Assembly: GCA_964580525.1 (NCBI GenBank)
Contig: CAZOKN010000035.1
Location: 1 to 18,868, forward strand
DNA length: 18,868 bases
Direction: 5' to 3'
Source of the DNA: CAZOKN01 sp964580525
GTDB lineage: Bacteria; Pseudomonadota; Alphaproteobacteria; Rickettsiales; UBA6187
In this document: piece by piece, positions 6,390 through 13,866 of the stretch
Layout: each line of letters opens with the position of its first letter
Numbering within the stretch: position 1 is the stretch's first letter
Notes under the pieces: model-generated
What the model saw: only the letters and a program-made list of their open reading frames with translations
Databases searched by the model: none
What the model was told of the DNA's origin: nothing
Position numbers and translations under genes: made by a program

Positions 6390-7616
6390 TTACTGATAAA
6401 TATCCGTCCAAAGCTCGCTATAATCAGGCTCTGGGCTGGCTTTACAAAACTCTACCACTTCATTTAAATGGTCTTTTATGTCCTTCTCGATTTTTTTCAA
6501 ATCATCTTCAGAAGCATGTTTGCCGTCTATTATAAGCTTTTTCATGCTTTCGATTGGATCGCGGTTTTCTTTCATTTCCTCAACTTCTTCCTTCGAGCGA
6601 TATTTTGCCGGGTCAGACATTGAGTGGCCACGATAACGATAAGTTTTCATTTCAAGAATTAGCGGGCCTTTGCCAGAGCGGACATATTCAACTGCTTCGC
6701 GGCCAGCTTTGATAACTTCCAGAACATTCATGCCGTTTACCTGCATTCCCGGAATACCCATGGATTCACCGCGGTGATAAAGATCGGTTTTATAAGATGA
6801 ACGTTTTACAGAAGTCCCCATCGCATATTCGTTATTTTCAATGATATATAAAACCGGTAAACGCCATAATGCTGCCATGTTGAAAGCTTCGTAAACCTGT
6901 CCCTGATTAGCTGCGCCATCGCCAAAATATGTAAGGCAGATATTGCCGTTATCACGATATTTATTGGCAAACGCTATGCCGGTTCCAAGTGGCACGGGTG
7001 CTCCTACAATGCCGTGACCGCCATAAAAATGACGCTCGGTATCAAACATGTGCATTGAGCCGCCTTTACCTTTTGAACAGCCATCAATACGACCCATCAA
7101 TTCTGCCAAAATAACTTTAGGGTCGCTACCAGAAGAAAGCATCAAGCCGTGATCGCGGTAAGTTGTGATTATGCCATCACCATCTTTCATGACATATTTC
7201 ATGCCGGTGGCAATTGCTTCTTGGCCGATATAAAGGTGGCAAAAACCACCTATCATGCCCATTCCATAAAGCTGTCCGGCTTTCTCTTCAAAGCGGCGGA
7301 TATTTAGCATTTCTTTATAGAGTCTTACATAATCAGCTGATGGTAGTTTTAGTGAATTCTTGTTTTCTTTCAGCGCATTTTTGGACATGCTGCCAACTGT
7401 AATAACTGCTTTATTGCGCAAAGAATCGATAGTTTTATCTTCTCTCGCCATAGCTTCAATCTGTAGCCAGCTGATTGTGGGGATTGAATCGCGCTCTTTC
7501 CATTTTTCAATGGCTTTACGGCTAATCTCAATGCCGGATTTTGTAAATCTTTCGTGCAGAGGTGTAATTCCGCCAAAATGGTCTATTATAGCGTCGACAT
7601 CCAGCTTTATTTCCAT
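6390..7616 (-). CDS. pdhA: HTH domain fused to pyruvate dehydrogenase E1 alpha subunit
   Basis: E1 alpha binds thiamine diphosphate and, with PdhB, decarboxylates pyruvate. The E1 alpha part (from about residue 90) is complete. It has the TPP motif GDGAANQG (232-239) with its closing NN (261-262), GGSMHMF, EYAMGTSVKRSS, and RYRGHSMSDP (327-336, the phosphorylation-loop region in mitochondrial homologues). Unusually, residues 1-65 resemble a Cro/YdaS-like helix-turn-helix: AIIDHFGGITPLHERF, then RKAIEKWKERDSIP and WLQIEAMA. Total length is 408, against about 330-350 for bacterial E1 alpha. A linker (66-90) contains M77 (ATG at 7388), where a normal-length E1 alpha could start, but that ATG has no clear ribosome-binding site. 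ATG at 7616 has CAGG about 9 nt upstream and sits behind a recognisable promoter. Fusion is seen in the frame; DNA binding is inferred. Confidence 0.93.
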   Translation of the reverse strand: MEIKLDVDAIIDHFGGITPLHERFTKSGIEISRKAIEKWKERDSIPTISWLQIEAMAREDKTIDSLRNKAVITVGSMSKNALKENKNSLKLPSADYVRLYKEMLNIRRFEEKAGQLYGMGMIGGFCHLYIGQEAIATGMKYVMKDGDGIITTYRDHGLMLSSGSDPKVILAELMGRIDGCSKGKGGSMHMFDTERHFYGGHGIVGAPVPLGTGIAFANKYRDNGNICLTYFGDGAANQGQVYEAFNMAALWRLPVLYIIENNEYAMGTSVKRSSYKTDLYHRGESMGIPGMQVNGMNVLEVIKAGREAVEYVRSGKGPLILEMKTYRYRGHSMSDPAKYRSKEEVEEMKENRDPIESMKKLIIDGKHASEDDLKKIEKDIKDHLNEVVEFCKASPEPDYSELWTDIYQ

Positions 7617-7647
7617 AGTAAAAAACCTGACAATTAATTAAAATATC

Positions 7648-7664
7648 TCCCACAATATGTAGGA
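7648..7664. promoter_or_regulatory. Operator-like dyad 1 overlapping the pdhA -10
   Basis: The 17-bp dyad is TCCCAC-AATAT-GTAGGA on the plus strand. The arms match their reverse complement at 5 of 6 positions. It covers the proposed pdhA -10 hexamer (7654-7659), so a bound protein would block RNA polymerase. A similar dyad with the same right arm and 5-nt spacer lies at 7696-7712. Function is inferred from symmetry, duplication and position. Confidence 0.5.
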
Positions 7665-7682
7665 AAAACTGATGCAAGTCAA
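7654..7682 (-). promoter_or_regulatory. Predicted sigma70-type promoter of the pdh operon
   Basis: On the minus strand, -35 TTGACT (7677-7682, 5/6 to consensus) and -10 CATATT (7654-7659, 4/6) are separated by exactly 17 nt. The -10 lies 37 nt upstream of the pdhA ATG. The same TTGACT/17-nt arrangement occurs upstream of trxA and rpsT. It lies between the glutamine-synthetase-like gene and pdhA, implying that pdh transcription can start separately from trxA. Confidence 0.6.
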
Positions 7683-7695
7683 TAATCATGTTTTT

Positions 7696-7712
7696 ATCTA
7701 CCAAATGTAGGA
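7696..7712. promoter_or_regulatory. Operator-like dyad 2 upstream of the pdhA -35
   Basis: ATCTAC-CAAAT-GTAGGA on the plus strand. The right arm is identical to dyad 1, the spacer is the same length, and the inner four bases CTAC/GTAG are symmetric. Its centre is 48 bp from the centre of dyad 1 and it lies just upstream of the -35. It overlaps a second inverted repeat, TACCA (7699-7703) with TGGTA (7715-7719). Together with dyad 1 it suggests cooperative binding by a dimeric HTH protein. This is inferred. Confidence 0.45.
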
Positions 7713-7759
7713 AATGGTATATTGTAAAATTAAAGAAATAACCTTCTATTTTATATGAA

Positions 7760-8599
7760 TTATTTAAACCAGGCTTGAATTTTATCGTGGGATATTTTTT
7801 TTGCTTCATCAAGATTTGCAGGGAGTTTTTGCATGGCATATTGTTCAAGTGCGGCATCGCCAAAAATTTTAGGCAAAGTTAAATTTAGCTTATTTTCAAT
7901 GCCATGTGCAATTCCGGCCAAAACTGCTGCTATAGATATATACGGATCGGCCATAGCAGATGCTAACCTATGTTCAATCCTGCGATTATGCGGCTCGGTA
8001 GTGGAGGTTGGCAGGCGAATGGCTACTGTGCGGTTATTGCCACCCCAGCTTATGGTTGTTGGCGCATCATTTTTTTGCACGAAGCGCTGATAACATTCTT
8101 CAGTGGGAGCTAGATATTGCATTGATGCCGGCATGGTATCTAATAGCCCTGCGATGGCATGGTGCATCTCTTTGCTTTCCTCATCGCCTATTTTCTGCAA
8201 GATATTAATATTTTTTTGATCGAGCAAACTAACATGAATATGCAACGAGCTGCCATAATCATCTGGAAGAGGCTTAGCCCTAAAATCGGCTATAATATTA
8301 TTCTCATTAGCCAAATTACTGATTTCTTGTTTGAGCCTGCAAATTTCGTCAGCAATTTTTATAACGTCATTTTTGTGTTTTAGGCTGATCTCAAACTGGT
8401 TTTTGCCTTTTTCTTCTTTTATGTCGAATATGTCAAAATTTTTGACAACACACATGTTGCTTAGAGCGTCATGAATTTCTTGAGTATCGGAATTACTGAA
8501 TAAATAAAACTCCAGCTCCGTCCCAATAACAGGCGTAAAAAAAGTGTCGCTAACAAACGCTTGCGACACTTTTTCCAATATTTCTTTACTTTTCAGCAC
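7760..8599 (-). CDS. Minimal glutamine-synthetase-like protein
   Basis: 279-residue protein matching only the catalytic core of glutamine synthetases (normally about 440-470 residues). It has GTELEF (E28, E30), E63 and E70 in EEKGKNQFE, and the ammonia/ATP-side HIH (120-122). It also has YQRFVQKNDAPTTISWGGNNRT with NRT at 189-191, and RRIEHRLASAMADPY (R207, E209, R211). Metal ligands and substrate arginines thus appear conserved. The N-terminal beta-grasp domain, which completes the active site of the neighbouring subunit in true GS, is absent. The C terminus is also shortened, and the usual NPY is DPY. It may be a gamma-glutamyl ligase of changed specificity or a regulator. The start is GTG at 8599, immediately after the trxA TAG with no gap, so it is probably translated by coupling to trxA. 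Confidence 0.75.
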   Translation of the reverse strand: MLKSKEILEKVSQAFVSDTFFTPVIGTELEFYLFSNSDTQEIHDALSNMCVVKNFDIFDIKEEKGKNQFEISLKHKNDVIKIADEICRLKQEISNLANENNIIADFRAKPLPDDYGSSLHIHVSLLDQKNINILQKIGDEESKEMHHAIAGLLDTMPASMQYLAPTEECYQRFVQKNDAPTTISWGGNNRTVAIRLPTSTTEPHNRRIEHRLASAMADPYISIAAVLAGIAHGIENKLNLTLPKIFGDAALEQYAMQKLPANLDEAKKISHDKIQAWFK

Positions 8600-8923
8600 C
8601 TATGCCGCCAAAGTTGTCTGAATCCAATCAACAAGGCTGCTCTTTGGTAGTGAGCCAACTTTAGTAGCAACAGGATTACCATCTTTAAATATAATTAAAG
8701 TTGGAATGCCGCGCACGTTAAACTTAGCAGGAGCATCAGGATTTTCATCAATATTAACTTTATATACCTTAATTTTATCACCCAATTCAGACGCAACTTC
8801 GTCAATAACCGGAGCAAGTTGCTTACAAGGGCCACACCATTCAGCCCAAAAGTCAACAAGCACAGCACCCTTCGCTTTTATGATATCTTTTTCAAAATTC
8901 TTATCGTTAGTTTCGTGAGACAT
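8600..8923 (-). CDS. trxA: Thioredoxin
   Basis: Cytoplasmic thiol-disulfide reductant that keeps protein cysteines reduced and donates electrons to enzymes such as ribonucleotide reductase. It is 107 residues, the standard length, with active site WCGPC (29-33) in DFWAEWCGPCKQLAPV, the conserved cis-Pro region RGIPTLIIF, and no signal peptide. ATG at 8923 follows AGAGG at suitable spacing. A promoter with TTGACT lies upstream in the divergent region shared with ntrY. It is first in the minus-strand block and abuts the glutamine-synthetase-like gene. Confidence 0.97.
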   Translation of the reverse strand: MSHETNDKNFEKDIIKAKGAVLVDFWAEWCGPCKQLAPVIDEVASELGDKIKVYKVNIDENPDAPAKFNVRGIPTLIIFKDGNPVATKVGSLPKSSLVDWIQTTLAA

Positions 8924-8974
8924 AAATAAAAACCTCTAGTTTCCAAAAAACCATTTTCATGGCGTTGAGCCGGG

Positions 8975-9003
8975 ATATTCGTACATATCGAGGGCAAAGT
9001 CAA
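8975..9003 (-). promoter_or_regulatory. Predicted promoter of trxA
   Basis: On the minus strand, -35 TTGACT (8998-9003) is followed after 17 nt by GAATAT (8975-8980, only 3/6 to TATAAT). The -35 and spacing match the pdhA and rpsT promoters. It lies in the 145-nt divergent gap between trxA and ntrY. No convincing plus-strand promoter for ntrY could be picked out. Confidence 0.45.
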
Positions 9004-9068
9004 TAACGTTATAGTAACCTGCTGTTATACATATGTTTTTCCCTGCTATTTTGGCGTATATATAGGCT

Positions 9069-11006
9069 ATGATTGCCGTAAAATGCGAAATGAATAAATA
9101 TTTGCAGATGCAAAATCAAACGGCTATAACGTTAGCCATGGAATCTACATTTGTTGAAAGAAGAGATTGGCTTTTAGAGAGTAAATTTTACGCTTTTTTG
9201 CGTAAGGTTACGCATACCAGATATATTGCGCTGATTTTCATGATTTTGAGCGCTCTTTCTATTATTCTTACCTATTTAGCAATTACCAAGAGCGAGAATC
9301 CTTTTGGCCCAAATTTGCGAAAAATTATGGGGCTTATTGTTATTGATCTTGTCTTTTTATTGGCTTTTGCCGGAGTTATTTCAAAGCGGTTGGTTGATCT
9401 TGTTATAGAGCGGCGCAAAGGTTATGCAGGCTCGGGTTTGCAAACAAGAATCGTCGTGATGTTTTCTATCGTTGCAATAATTCCTTCAGTTGTTATGGCG
9501 GTATTTTCGTTAGTATTTTTTAATTATGGAATACAATCATGGTTCGACAAAAAGGTTAGCACAGCTATTGAAGAATCTGTGCAGGTTGCCAGACTATATT
9601 TGGAAGAGCATAAGAAAATCATAGGTGCGGATATTATGGGCATGGCGAATGATTTAAATCGCGACGCCTATAATGTTAGAAGAAATCCCGAAACTTTAAA
9701 CAATAAATTAACGATATTAGCTGGCATTAGAAAATTGCCAGAGGCTATTGTTTTTCAGAGGGGAATGCTGGGTAAAAAAATATTAGCGCATACGCCTTTG
9801 AGCATGTCACTTGGTATGATACTTGAAGGTGTTTCAGAAAAAGTTTTCGATGAAATAGATAAGGGCGATTTGGTTATATTGACTAATGATCCTGATGACA
9901 GAGTTATGGCTATTGTTAGGCTTGAGAATTATTTTGATACTTATCTGGCCGTTGGAAGTTATGTTGATGAAAAAATTATAAATCACATTGAAACAACTGA
10001 AGGTGCGGCTAACGAATATAGCAAATTAAAATCAAGCATGGCACTTTTACAGGTGAAATTCTTTATAGTTTTTGTCATTGTTTCGTTGCTTCTTTTGTCG
10101 GCAATTGTTTGGCGCGGTCTTATATTTGCTGTTGAACTGGTTAAGCCTGTCGGTGGTTTGATTGAGGCAACTGAAAAAGTTAAAGAAGGAAATTTTAAAG
10201 TTAGGGTAGCCGAAGGTGATGATGACGATGAGTTGGCAACCTTAGGGCGTGCATTTAATCGAATGACCGAGCAATTGGAATTCCAAAGGGCGGAATTGGT
10301 TTCGGCGCAACGAAGATCGGCATGGGCAGATGTGGCAAGACGTATCGCACATGAAATAAAAAACCCTCTAACGCCAATACAATTAGCAACTGATAGATTG
10401 CGACGCAAATATCAGGATGATGTGAAAGATAAGGAATTGTTTCTGAAATATGTAGATACAATTTCCAGAAATATTAATTCAATAGGCCATATGGTAGAAG
10501 AATTTGTAAGCTTTGCCAGAATACCTGCACCGGTTTTTTCGAATAATGATATAGGCAATTTGATATGGGAAGTTATATTTTCCAGAGAGGGTAGTAACCC
10601 TTATATAAATTTTGAATATACACCACCACAAGCGCCAATAATTATCAATTGTGATGCTGGGCAGATATCAAGAATTATGATTAATCTTTTGAAGAATGCT
10701 GAGGAATCAATAGATGAAAAATTAAGCTCTAATAAAGATTTTGGTAAAGGTGTTATCAAGGTGAACTTAAAAGCTGATAAAGAAGAGTGCCATATAGAAA
10801 TAAAGGATAATGGCAAAGGCTTTGATAAAAATATTTTAGACAGGGTTACTGAGCCTTATGTAACCTCAAAAAGCAAGGGAACAGGGCTTGGTTTGGCTAT
10901 AGTTAAGAAGATTGTAGAAGATCACAATGGTGAAATAAAATTTGCTAACATCAAAGGAGAGGCTTGCGTTTCTTTGATTTTTCCTTTAGAGCCTAGAGTT
11001 AGCTAA
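9069..11006 (+). CDS. ntrY: Sensor histidine kinase NtrY-like (PAS-less)
   Basis: Membrane sensor kinase of the NtrY/NtrX system, linked in alphaproteobacteria to nitrogen or redox signalling and envelope control. It has 645 residues with membrane segments at about 52-72, 86-104, 128-151 and 328-349 and an extracytoplasmic loop between the third and fourth. A HAMP domain covers about 350-405. The phospho-acceptor helix is RRIAHEIKNPLTP (H428). The ATPase has the N box NLLKNAEES (N543), DNGKGF (580-585) and TGLGLA (605-610). The PAS domain usually found between HAMP and the H box is missing, so the protein is about 100 residues shorter than typical NtrY. The start is uncertain: ATG 9069 has a poor ribosome-binding site, and ATGs at 9090 and 9138 are possible. 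It is followed after 19 nt by ntrX. Confidence 0.92.
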   Translation: MIAVKCEMNKYLQMQNQTAITLAMESTFVERRDWLLESKFYAFLRKVTHTRYIALIFMILSALSIILTYLAITKSENPFGPNLRKIMGLIVIDLVFLLAFAGVISKRLVDLVIERRKGYAGSGLQTRIVVMFSIVAIIPSVVMAVFSLVFFNYGIQSWFDKKVSTAIEESVQVARLYLEEHKKIIGADIMGMANDLNRDAYNVRRNPETLNNKLTILAGIRKLPEAIVFQRGMLGKKILAHTPLSMSLGMILEGVSEKVFDEIDKGDLVILTNDPDDRVMAIVRLENYFDTYLAVGSYVDEKIINHIETTEGAANEYSKLKSSMALLQVKFFIVFVIVSLLLLSAIVWRGLIFAVELVKPVGGLIEATEKVKEGNFKVRVAEGDDDDELATLGRAFNRMTEQLEFQRAELVSAQRRSAWADVARRIAHEIKNPLTPIQLATDRLRRKYQDDVKDKELFLKYVDTISRNINSIGHMVEEFVSFARIPAPVFSNNDIGNLIWEVIFSREGSNPYINFEYTPPQAPIIINCDAGQISRIMINLLKNAEESIDEKLSSNKDFGKGVIKVNLKADKEECHIEIKDNGKGFDKNILDRVTEPYVTSKSKGTGLGLAIVKKIVEDHNGEIKFANIKGEACVSLIFPLEPRVS

Positions 11007-11025
11007 CTATTAGACAGGAAGTCGA

Positions 11026-12462
11026 ATGTCACTAGATGTACTAGTTGTCGATGATGAAGCGGATATAAGAGATCTTGTATCTGATATTTTAAAAGATGAA
11101 GGCTATGTTGCGAGGATGGCTAGCGATAGCAAGACTGCAATGGAAGCTGTTAATGAAAGAGTGCCTGCCGCAGTCATTTTAGATATATGGTTGCAGGGCA
11201 GCGAAATGGATGGGCTTGGAATTCTCGAAGCCATTAAGAAAAAATATCCCAATGTTCCTGTCGTGATGATAAGCGGCCACGGCAATATAGAAACAGCAAT
11301 AAATTCAATCAGGCTTGGTGCTTACGATTATATAGAAAAACCTTTCAAGGAAGATAGGTTACTCCATATTTTAAAGCGGGCTATAGAAACTGCTAAGCTT
11401 AAAGATGAAAACGCTCAGCTTAAAGGTAAGAGCACATTCGAAGAAAATTTGATAGGAAAATCGCAGGCAATCGTTGCACTAAAAACATGCATAGAGAAAG
11501 TTTCTCCAACTGAAAGCCGCATAATAATAACAGGTCATGCAGGTGTTGGTAAGGAAGTTGTGGCGAGGTTGATACACCAAAAATCCAATAGAAAGAAATT
11601 TCCTTTTGTTGTTTTAAATGCAGCTAGTATTTCGCCTGACAGGGTAGAGGAAGAATTATTCGGTCATGAGGATGACACCGGTATAGGCGGTGATTTTGAA
11701 ATTAAAGTCGGTACGTTTGAAAAAGCGCATGGCGGAACGTTATTCTTTGATGAGATAGCTGACATGCCGCTTTCAACGCAGGGAAAAGTTTTGAAATTTT
11801 TGCAGGAAAGCAGTTTTGAGCGGGTTGGTGGAACACGTAAAGTCAAAGTTGATGTGCGCATCATCGCAGCAACAAATAGAGATTTAAAAAGCGAAATAGC
11901 AGAAGGCAGGTTCCTTGAAGACTTGTATTATAGGCTGAACGTTGTGCCTGTGAAGGTTCCCTCATTGTCAGAGCGTAAGGGTGATTTGCCGTTGCTGGTT
12001 AATTATTTTATGAAGCGTTGTTCTGAAATTATGGGTGTTGCGCCTAGAAAATTAAGTGATAGCGCAATGGCGGCTATAGAAGTTTATGATTGGCCAGGCA
12101 ATGTTAGGCAATTGCGCAATGCGATAGAGTGGCTTTTGATAATGACGCCGCAAGACGTGAATGATTCGGTTTTGCCATCAATGTTGCCACCGGAAATTTT
12201 ATCAAAAAATCCTATATCGGAAACATCGTCAGCAACTTCAGATGTGATGGGCTTGCCACTTAGATCTGCGCGCGAAGTTTTTGAAAAACAATATATATCT
12301 GCGCAGTTAAAACGTTTCGGCGGTAATGTTTCAAAAACAGCATCCTTCATTGGTATGGAGCGCTCTGCATTTCATAGAAAATTAAAAATGCTTGGTTTAG
12401 GCGGTAACGATAACGAAGTTTCAACAGAAACAGTACAGGAAAAAATTACTATAGAAGCGTAA
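11026..12462 (+). CDS. ntrX: Response regulator NtrX (AAA+ type, GAFTGA-less)
   Basis: DNA-binding response regulator partner of NtrY, 478 residues. The receiver domain (1-120) has D9/D10 and phospho-acceptor D53 (ILDIW) plus K105 in EKPF. The AAA+ domain has Walker A GHAGVGKE (170-177) and Walker B TLFFDEIAD. It continues with RVGGTRKVKVDVRIIAATNRDL and an EDLYYRLNVVPVKVPSL sensor region. A Fis-type HTH lies at about 430-460 (GGNVSKTASFIGMERSAFHRKLKM). The GAFTGA loop that contacts sigma54 in true NtrC proteins is absent: after ELFGHE comes DDTGIGGDFEIK. This fits NtrX acting on sigma70 promoters. AGGAAG precedes the ATG. It is cotranscribed with ntrY and trkA. Confidence 0.95.
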   Translation: MSLDVLVVDDEADIRDLVSDILKDEGYVARMASDSKTAMEAVNERVPAAVILDIWLQGSEMDGLGILEAIKKKYPNVPVVMISGHGNIETAINSIRLGAYDYIEKPFKEDRLLHILKRAIETAKLKDENAQLKGKSTFEENLIGKSQAIVALKTCIEKVSPTESRIIITGHAGVGKEVVARLIHQKSNRKKFPFVVLNAASISPDRVEEELFGHEDDTGIGGDFEIKVGTFEKAHGGTLFFDEIADMPLSTQGKVLKFLQESSFERVGGTRKVKVDVRIIAATNRDLKSEIAEGRFLEDLYYRLNVVPVKVPSLSERKGDLPLLVNYFMKRCSEIMGVAPRKLSDSAMAAIEVYDWPGNVRQLRNAIEWLLIMTPQDVNDSVLPSMLPPEILSKNPISETSSATSDVMGLPLRSAREVFEKQYISAQLKRFGGNVSKTASFIGMERSAFHRKLKMLGLGGNDNEVSTETVQEKITIEA

Positions 12463-12473
12463 GGAGAATTTCC

Positions 12474-13853
12474 GTGAAGATAATAGTGTGTGGAGCAGGC
12501 CAAGTAGGTATTTCAATTGCAAAACAACTATCTATGGAAGGCAATGATGTTACCGTTATCGATCATTCTCCCGAATTAATACAAAAAGTTAGTGATACCC
12601 TAGATGTTAGAGCGGTGAGCGGCTTTGCATCGCATCCAACTGTTTTGGAAGCTGTCGGTGCTGAAAATGCAGATATGATAATTGCAGTAACTTTATCTGA
12701 CGAAGTTAACATGATAGCTTGTCAGGTTGCCAGCTCTCTCTTTAACGTGCCAACAAAAATTGCCAGGATAAGAAGCCAGAGCTATCTTAAGCCGGAATAT
12801 AAGCTACTTTATCGCCATGATAACCTGCCTATAGATTATATAATTTCTCCGGAAGTTGAAGTTGCCAGAGCAATCGTTAATCGTCTGCATGTTCCAGGAG
12901 CGGTGGATACCATACCTTTCACTGATGGCAGAATTAAAGTGGTTGGCATAAGATGTACGCTTGATTGCCCGGTTATAAATATTTCTCTCTCAAAAATTCA
13001 GAAGCGTTTTGCAGAATCGGGAGTTTCCATTCTGGGAGTTATGCGTGGTGATAATTTTATTGTTGTAGGAGATGAAATAGAATTATTGGAAGAGGATGAG
13101 CTTTATTTTTCATGTGATAGTAAACATCTACAAAATGCAATGGTTGCCTTTGGTCATGAAGAGCGCGAGGCGAGAAGGATTATTATTATAGGCGGTGGTA
13201 ACGTTGGGCTTTTTCTGGCAGAACATTTGGAAAGAGAAGAGCCAGATACGAAAGTAAAACTTATTGAAATAAATAAAGACAGGGCGGAATTTATTGCGGA
13301 TAGATTAAATCGAACCACTGTAATAAATGGTGATGCTCTATCTCAGGAAATTTTGGATGAAGCCAATGTTGCAGTTGCCGAAACTGTTATATCTGTTTCT
13401 AACGATGATGAAGTGAATATATTATCTTCATTATTAGCAAAAAGATTTGGTTGCCAAAGAGTTGTGACTTTGATTAATAATTCTGCCTCATATTCTTCTC
13501 TTATGTCTTCGTTGGGCATAGATGTGATGATTAACCCAAGAGATATTACGGTTTCAGGGATATTGCAGCATATAAGAAAAGGCCGTATAATCTCTGTCCA
13601 TTCGATATGTAAAGGTAAGGCCGAAGTTATAGAAGCAGAAGCTGTAGAAGCCTCGCCTGTCGTTGGTAAAAGAATAGAAGATCTTGGTTTGCCTAAAGGA
13701 ATAGTGATAGGTTCAATCGTGCGTGATAAAGAAATTATCGTTCCTGAAAATGATACTTTAATTCGCCCGGGCGATCGTATTATAATTCTCAGCCAGGCCA
13801 ATATGGTTAGTAAGGTCGAAAAGATATTTTCGGTTATGTTTGAGTATTTTTAG
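12474..13853 (+). CDS. trkA: Trk potassium uptake regulator TrkA
   Basis: Cytoplasmic NAD(H)-binding gating subunit of the Trk potassium transporter. Its 459 residues show the duplicated RCK layout. The first Rossmann unit begins at GAGQVGISIAKQL and the second at GGGNVGLFLAEHL (about residue 239), each followed by a TrkA-C domain; the last ends in RPGDRIIILSQ. The start is GTG at 12474 with an AAGGAG upstream, 11 nt after the ntrX stop. The position between ntrX and an aminotransferase gene is the conserved alphaproteobacterial arrangement. The membrane partner TrkH is not in the window. Confidence 0.95.
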   Translation: MKIIVCGAGQVGISIAKQLSMEGNDVTVIDHSPELIQKVSDTLDVRAVSGFASHPTVLEAVGAENADMIIAVTLSDEVNMIACQVASSLFNVPTKIARIRSQSYLKPEYKLLYRHDNLPIDYIISPEVEVARAIVNRLHVPGAVDTIPFTDGRIKVVGIRCTLDCPVINISLSKIQKRFAESGVSILGVMRGDNFIVVGDEIELLEEDELYFSCDSKHLQNAMVAFGHEEREARRIIIIGGGNVGLFLAEHLEREEPDTKVKLIEINKDRAEFIADRLNRTTVINGDALSQEILDEANVAVAETVISVSNDDEVNILSSLLAKRFGCQRVVTLINNSASYSSLMSSLGIDVMINPRDITVSGILQHIRKGRIISVHSICKGKAEVIEAEAVEASPVVGKRIEDLGLPKGIVIGSIVRDKEIIVPENDTLIRPGDRIIILSQANMVSKVEKIFSVMFEYF

Positions 13854-13866
13854 AGGATTTTCCCAC

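Noticed and set aside
7528..7863. 111-residue minus-strand frame across the pdhA upstream region
   Set aside because: It overlaps both the glutamine-synthetase-like gene and pdhA in another frame, and has low-complexity composition and no domain.
9001..9068. Plus-strand promoter for ntrY
   Set aside because: TTATAC and TATATA hexamers exist, but no acceptable -35 lies at 16-18 nt, so none is called.
13840..13866. Earlier start for the D-amino-acid aminotransferase
   Set aside because: It would overlap trkA and lacks a ribosome-binding site; ATG 13867 follows AGAGGA and matches the family's usual N terminus.
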